Part shown: positions 5,245-5,323 of the stretch, piece by piece
Numbering within the stretch: the stretch's first letter is position 1
Layout: every line of letters starts with the position of its first letter
Origin: Myxococcales bacterium
GTDB lineage: Bacteria > Myxococcota_A > Polyangia > Fen-1088
Assembly (NCBI GenBank): GCA_003170035.1
Contig: PMZX01000407.1
Span: 1,022-6,344, forward strand
Reading direction: 5' to 3'
Length of the DNA stretch: 5,323 nucleotides
Notes under the pieces: generated by a model
What the model was told of the DNA's origin: nothing
Database searches by the model: none
What the model saw: only the letters and a program-made list of their open reading frames with translations
Translations under genes and position numbers: made by a program

Positions 5245-5323
5245 GTCCCGATTGTGCCGCAGGGATCGCCCCTTGGCGAGAATCGCGTGGTGGCCGAAGC
5301 GCGGAGCGAACCCTCCCAGGGTT
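5245..5323. other. Right-edge stretch without a supportable gene
   Basis: These 79 bases lie upstream of prmC. All three minus-strand frames are free of stop codons here, and the prmC frame stays open to the edge without an ATG, GTG or TTG. An upstream gene's end could therefore overlap prmC, or this is simply a GC-rich leader. I recognise no protein family in any frame, and no promoter stands out. Confidence 0.4.

Overview
The window is GC-rich bacterial DNA whose coding regions strongly prefer G or C at third codon positions. It carries several lipoproteins with long Gly/Thr/Ala-rich linkers followed by Cys-rich or hydrolase domains, a style typical of Myxococcota (Polyangia-like deltaproteobacteria). 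That assignment is inference from style only; no marker gene fixes the taxon.

Layout, left to right. (1) Bases 1-234 read as the end of an unrecognised plus-strand gene that enters from the left. On the opposite strand, about 161-244, lies a short remnant matching the 3' end of a lipoprotein gene found intact 3.8 kb away. (2) A minus-strand gene (306-1463) encodes a Cys-rich lipoprotein with four near-identical six-cysteine modules and a separate ten-cysteine C-terminal domain. (3) A divergent intergenic region of about 200 bp (1464-1664) holds short inverted repeats. (4) On the plus strand, pcm (1665-2423) encodes protein-L-isoaspartate O-methyltransferase with an unusual N-terminal extension. 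(5) Convergent to it across only 20 bp is a minus-strand SGNH/GDSL esterase-like lipoprotein (2444-3847) with a long repetitive linker. (6) Upstream of that on the minus strand are a small lipoprotein (3932-4357) and prmC (4354-5244), which overlap by a GTGA junction. (7) The last 79 bases hold no gene I can support.

prmC, the small lipoprotein and the SGNH lipoprotein lie head to tail with a 4-bp overlap and a gap of at most about 84 bp, so they are probably co-transcribed. Two genes act in protein modification or repair using S-adenosylmethionine (PrmC on release factors, Pcm on damaged Asp/Asn). The other three intact genes encode predicted lipoproteins. I see no mobile element, CRISPR array, tRNA or rRNA, and no clear defence or biosynthetic system. 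The least ordinary items are the duplicated gene tail, the Cys-module lipoprotein, the N-terminally extended Pcm and the repeat-rich linker of the esterase.
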